A stretch of DNA of 64,000 nt from Bacillus albus (GTDB lineage: Bacteria; Bacillota; Bacilli; Bacillales; Bacillaceae_G). The notes below the pieces were generated by a model. That model was not told the DNA's origin. It ran no database searches and was given only the letters and a program-made list of their open reading frames with translations. This document shows positions 62,725 through 64,000 of the stretch, one piece after another. Position numbers and translations under genes: made by a program. Each line of letters begins with the position of its first letter. Position 1 is the first letter of the stretch. Location of the stretch: positions 1 to 64,000 of the forward strand of contig NZ_MAOE01000037.1 of assembly GCF_001884185.1 (NCBI RefSeq), read 5' to 3'.

Positions 62725-63147
62725 TTGAAATTTAAAGCGAAAAAAAATCCGTTTCACGTCATTTTCATTTCATTATTTATCATAATTTTTTTCATTTCGC
62801 TATTCTTCCAAAATGAAAATTCTATTTTTTTCACTCTCATGATGCTGCTAAATGTCGTAAATCTTTCTTCCTTCTATTTTTCTCACTACCATATAACTGC
62901 TTCCTCTCTTATTGTAAAACATGGTTTCATATTTCATACTGAAATTCCATTTGAAGACATTCGCCACATTAACTACTCTGGTAAAAAGCTTCATTCAAAA
63001 AGATGGACTAGACAGCAATTAGAAATCCATTACAATTTATTTGACTCAGTAACTGTTTTTATACCCCAAGATGAAAAAAAGTTCATTTCAGTCTTAAAAG
63101 AAAACTGTCCGCATATGAAAGTATTGAATATGCCTGCTAACCAATAA
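62725..63147 (+). CDS. Bacterial PH-domain (SunI/YdbS-like) membrane protein
   Basis: 140 residues from TTG 62725, placed six bases after GAGGTG; a GTG at 62716 lies within that site. Two helices (about residues 10-30 and 35-55) are followed by a PH-like beta domain (ITASSLIVKHGFIFHTEIPF then EDIRHINYSGKK). The SunI-type immunity protein has this layout, as do other small bPH2 proteins. Function unclear. Confidence 0.7.
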   Translation: MKFKAKKNPFHVIFISLFIIIFFISLFFQNENSIFFTLMMLLNVVNLSSFYFSHYHITASSLIVKHGFIFHTEIPFEDIRHINYSGKKLHSKRWTRQQLEIHYNLFDSVTVFIPQDEKKFISVLKENCPHMKVLNMPANQ

Positions 63148-63192
63148 TATATTTTGGTACTTACAGTAATACAAATAGAAAAAATACATATT

Positions 63193-63237
63193 AAAAAAGC
63201 CAAGATTCTAAACGAAGAATCTCGGCTCTTTTTATTA
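63193..63237 (-). terminator. Terminator of fumC
   Basis: An AGCC(A)AGATTCT / AGAATCTCGGCT stem directly after the fumC stop codon. Confidence 0.75.
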
Positions 63238-64000
63238 CTCTTTCGGAGCAATCATTTTTTTCGGATCGACAATTTCATCAAATTGTTCTTCTGTTAGTAG
63301 TCCAGATTGCAGTGCTGCTTCTTTTAGCGTTAATCCATCTTTATGAGCGTGCTTCGCAATTTTCGCTGCATTTTCATATCCGATATGTGGGTTTAGCGCT
63401 GTCACAAGCATTAGTGAGCGATTCACATTTTCATTAATTACTTCTTCATCTGCTTCAATACCAACTGCACAATTGTCATTAAACGAAACAATTGCATCCG
63501 CTAATAAGTGAGCTGATTGTAAGAAGTTATAAGCAATAACAGGTTTAAATACGTTTAACTCAAAGTTCCCTTGGCTCGCAGCAAATCCAATTGTTGCATC
63601 ATTCCCCATCACTTGCGCTACAACCATCGTTAATGCTTCACTTTGCGTTGGATTTACTTTACCTGGCATAATAGAGCTTCCTGGTTCATTTGCTGGAATA
63701 ATAATTTCTCCAAGCCCACTACGTGGACCACTTGCAAGCCAACGTACATCGTTAGCGATCTTCATTAAATCTGCAGCTAATGCTTTTAATGCGCCGTGAG
63801 TATATACAACTTCATCATGACTCGTTAATGCATGGAATTTATTTGGTGCAGAAACAAATTGTTTACCTGTAAATTGACTAATTTCCTCTGATACCATCTC
63901 ACCAAATTTAGGATGAGCATTAATACCTGTTCCAACCGCAGTTCCACCAATTGCTAACTCTTTCATATATGTATTGCTCTCTGCAATCATACGCTCTGTT
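63235..64000 (-). CDS. fumC: Class II fumarate hydratase, C-terminal part
   Basis: The last 254 or so residues of a fumarase C; the frame continues past the window end. The signature [16 protein letters not shown] is complete, and the C-terminal [20 protein letters not shown] is typical. It hydrates fumarate to malate in the TCA cycle. [10 protein letters not shown] and the [16 protein letters not shown] segment distinguish it from the aspartase at 37486-38925, a homologue in the same window. Confidence 0.93.
   Translation of the reverse strand, partial: TERMIAESNTYMKELAIGGTAVGTGINAHPKFGEMVSEEISQFTGKQFVSAPNKFHALTSHDEVVYTHGALKALAADLMKIANDVRWLASGPRSGLGEIIIPANEPGSSIMPGKVNPTQSEALTMVVAQVMGNDATIGFAASQGNFELNVFKPVIAYNFLQSAHLLADAIVSFNDNCAVGIEADEEVINENVNRSLMLVTALNPHIGYENAAKIAKHAHKDGLTLKEAALQSGLLTEEQFDEIVDPKKMIAPKE

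Noticed and set aside
1-64000. tRNA, rRNA, prophage or CRISPR-Cas genes
   Set aside because: None was seen on either strand; apart from the IStron and bcr1-like repeats no mobile element could be supported.

Overview
The window is a chromosomal segment from a member of the Bacillus cereus group. This rests on AT-rich Gram-positive sequence with strong AGGAGG-type ribosome binding sites, frequent TTG starts, T-box and L-box leaders, two bcr1-like intergenic repeats, a BcISt1-type IStron and many Bacillus-type genes (yndG-yndH-yndJ, hflX, lysC, asnA, fabH with a FapR-like operator, a GlnK/GlnL-type sensor pair). Species within the group cannot be fixed from here. Everything is read from sequence; no search was run.

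Positions 1-5200 are accessory. The window opens inside a GC-rich imine-reductase-type oxidoreductase facing a MerR regulator, followed by a FusB-type EF-G-binding protein and a YetF membrane protein. A small CD3324-like gene is then split by a 1.9 kb IStron: a group I intron fused to an IS607-type element with a decayed tnpA, an intact-looking TnpB and a candidate guide-RNA end. Removing the element restores an 87-residue reading frame exactly.

Positions 5200-30000 hold a polysaccharide deacetylase, an SNF-family symporter behind a phenylalanine-type T-box with three tandem antiterminator/terminator modules, a MurJ-like flippase, an Fsr-like transporter with cysK, hflX behind a long two-terminator leader, fabH, PPK2, several transporters, the ynd cluster, lysC under a lysine riboswitch with an internal beta-subunit start, and asnA under an asparagine T-box.

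Positions 30000-47900 hold a SWIM/SNF2 ATPase, a C4-dicarboxylate/aspartate module (carrier, aspartase, malic enzyme, GlnK/GlnL-type two-component system) with a CcpA-like site and a GlnL-like repeat in front of the carrier, a second UMP-kinase-like gene behind a pyrBI-like attenuator, a cardiolipin-synthase-like protein, and a two-component system plus three-gene ABC exporter resembling the linearmycin-resistance (Lnr) systems.

Positions 48000-64000 hold a tightly overlapping four-gene ECF sigma/anti-sigma/membrane operon whose sigma gene seems to start at ATT, a D-serine dehydratase with a divergent XRE-cupin regulator, a BlaI/M56/CcdA/TlpA/Lgt-like cluster with two matching BlaI-type operators, peptidase E, a MATE transporter, a broken metallo-beta-lactamase-fold gene, a tiny lipoprotein candidate, a PH-like membrane protein and the C-terminal part of fumarase C, which runs off the end.
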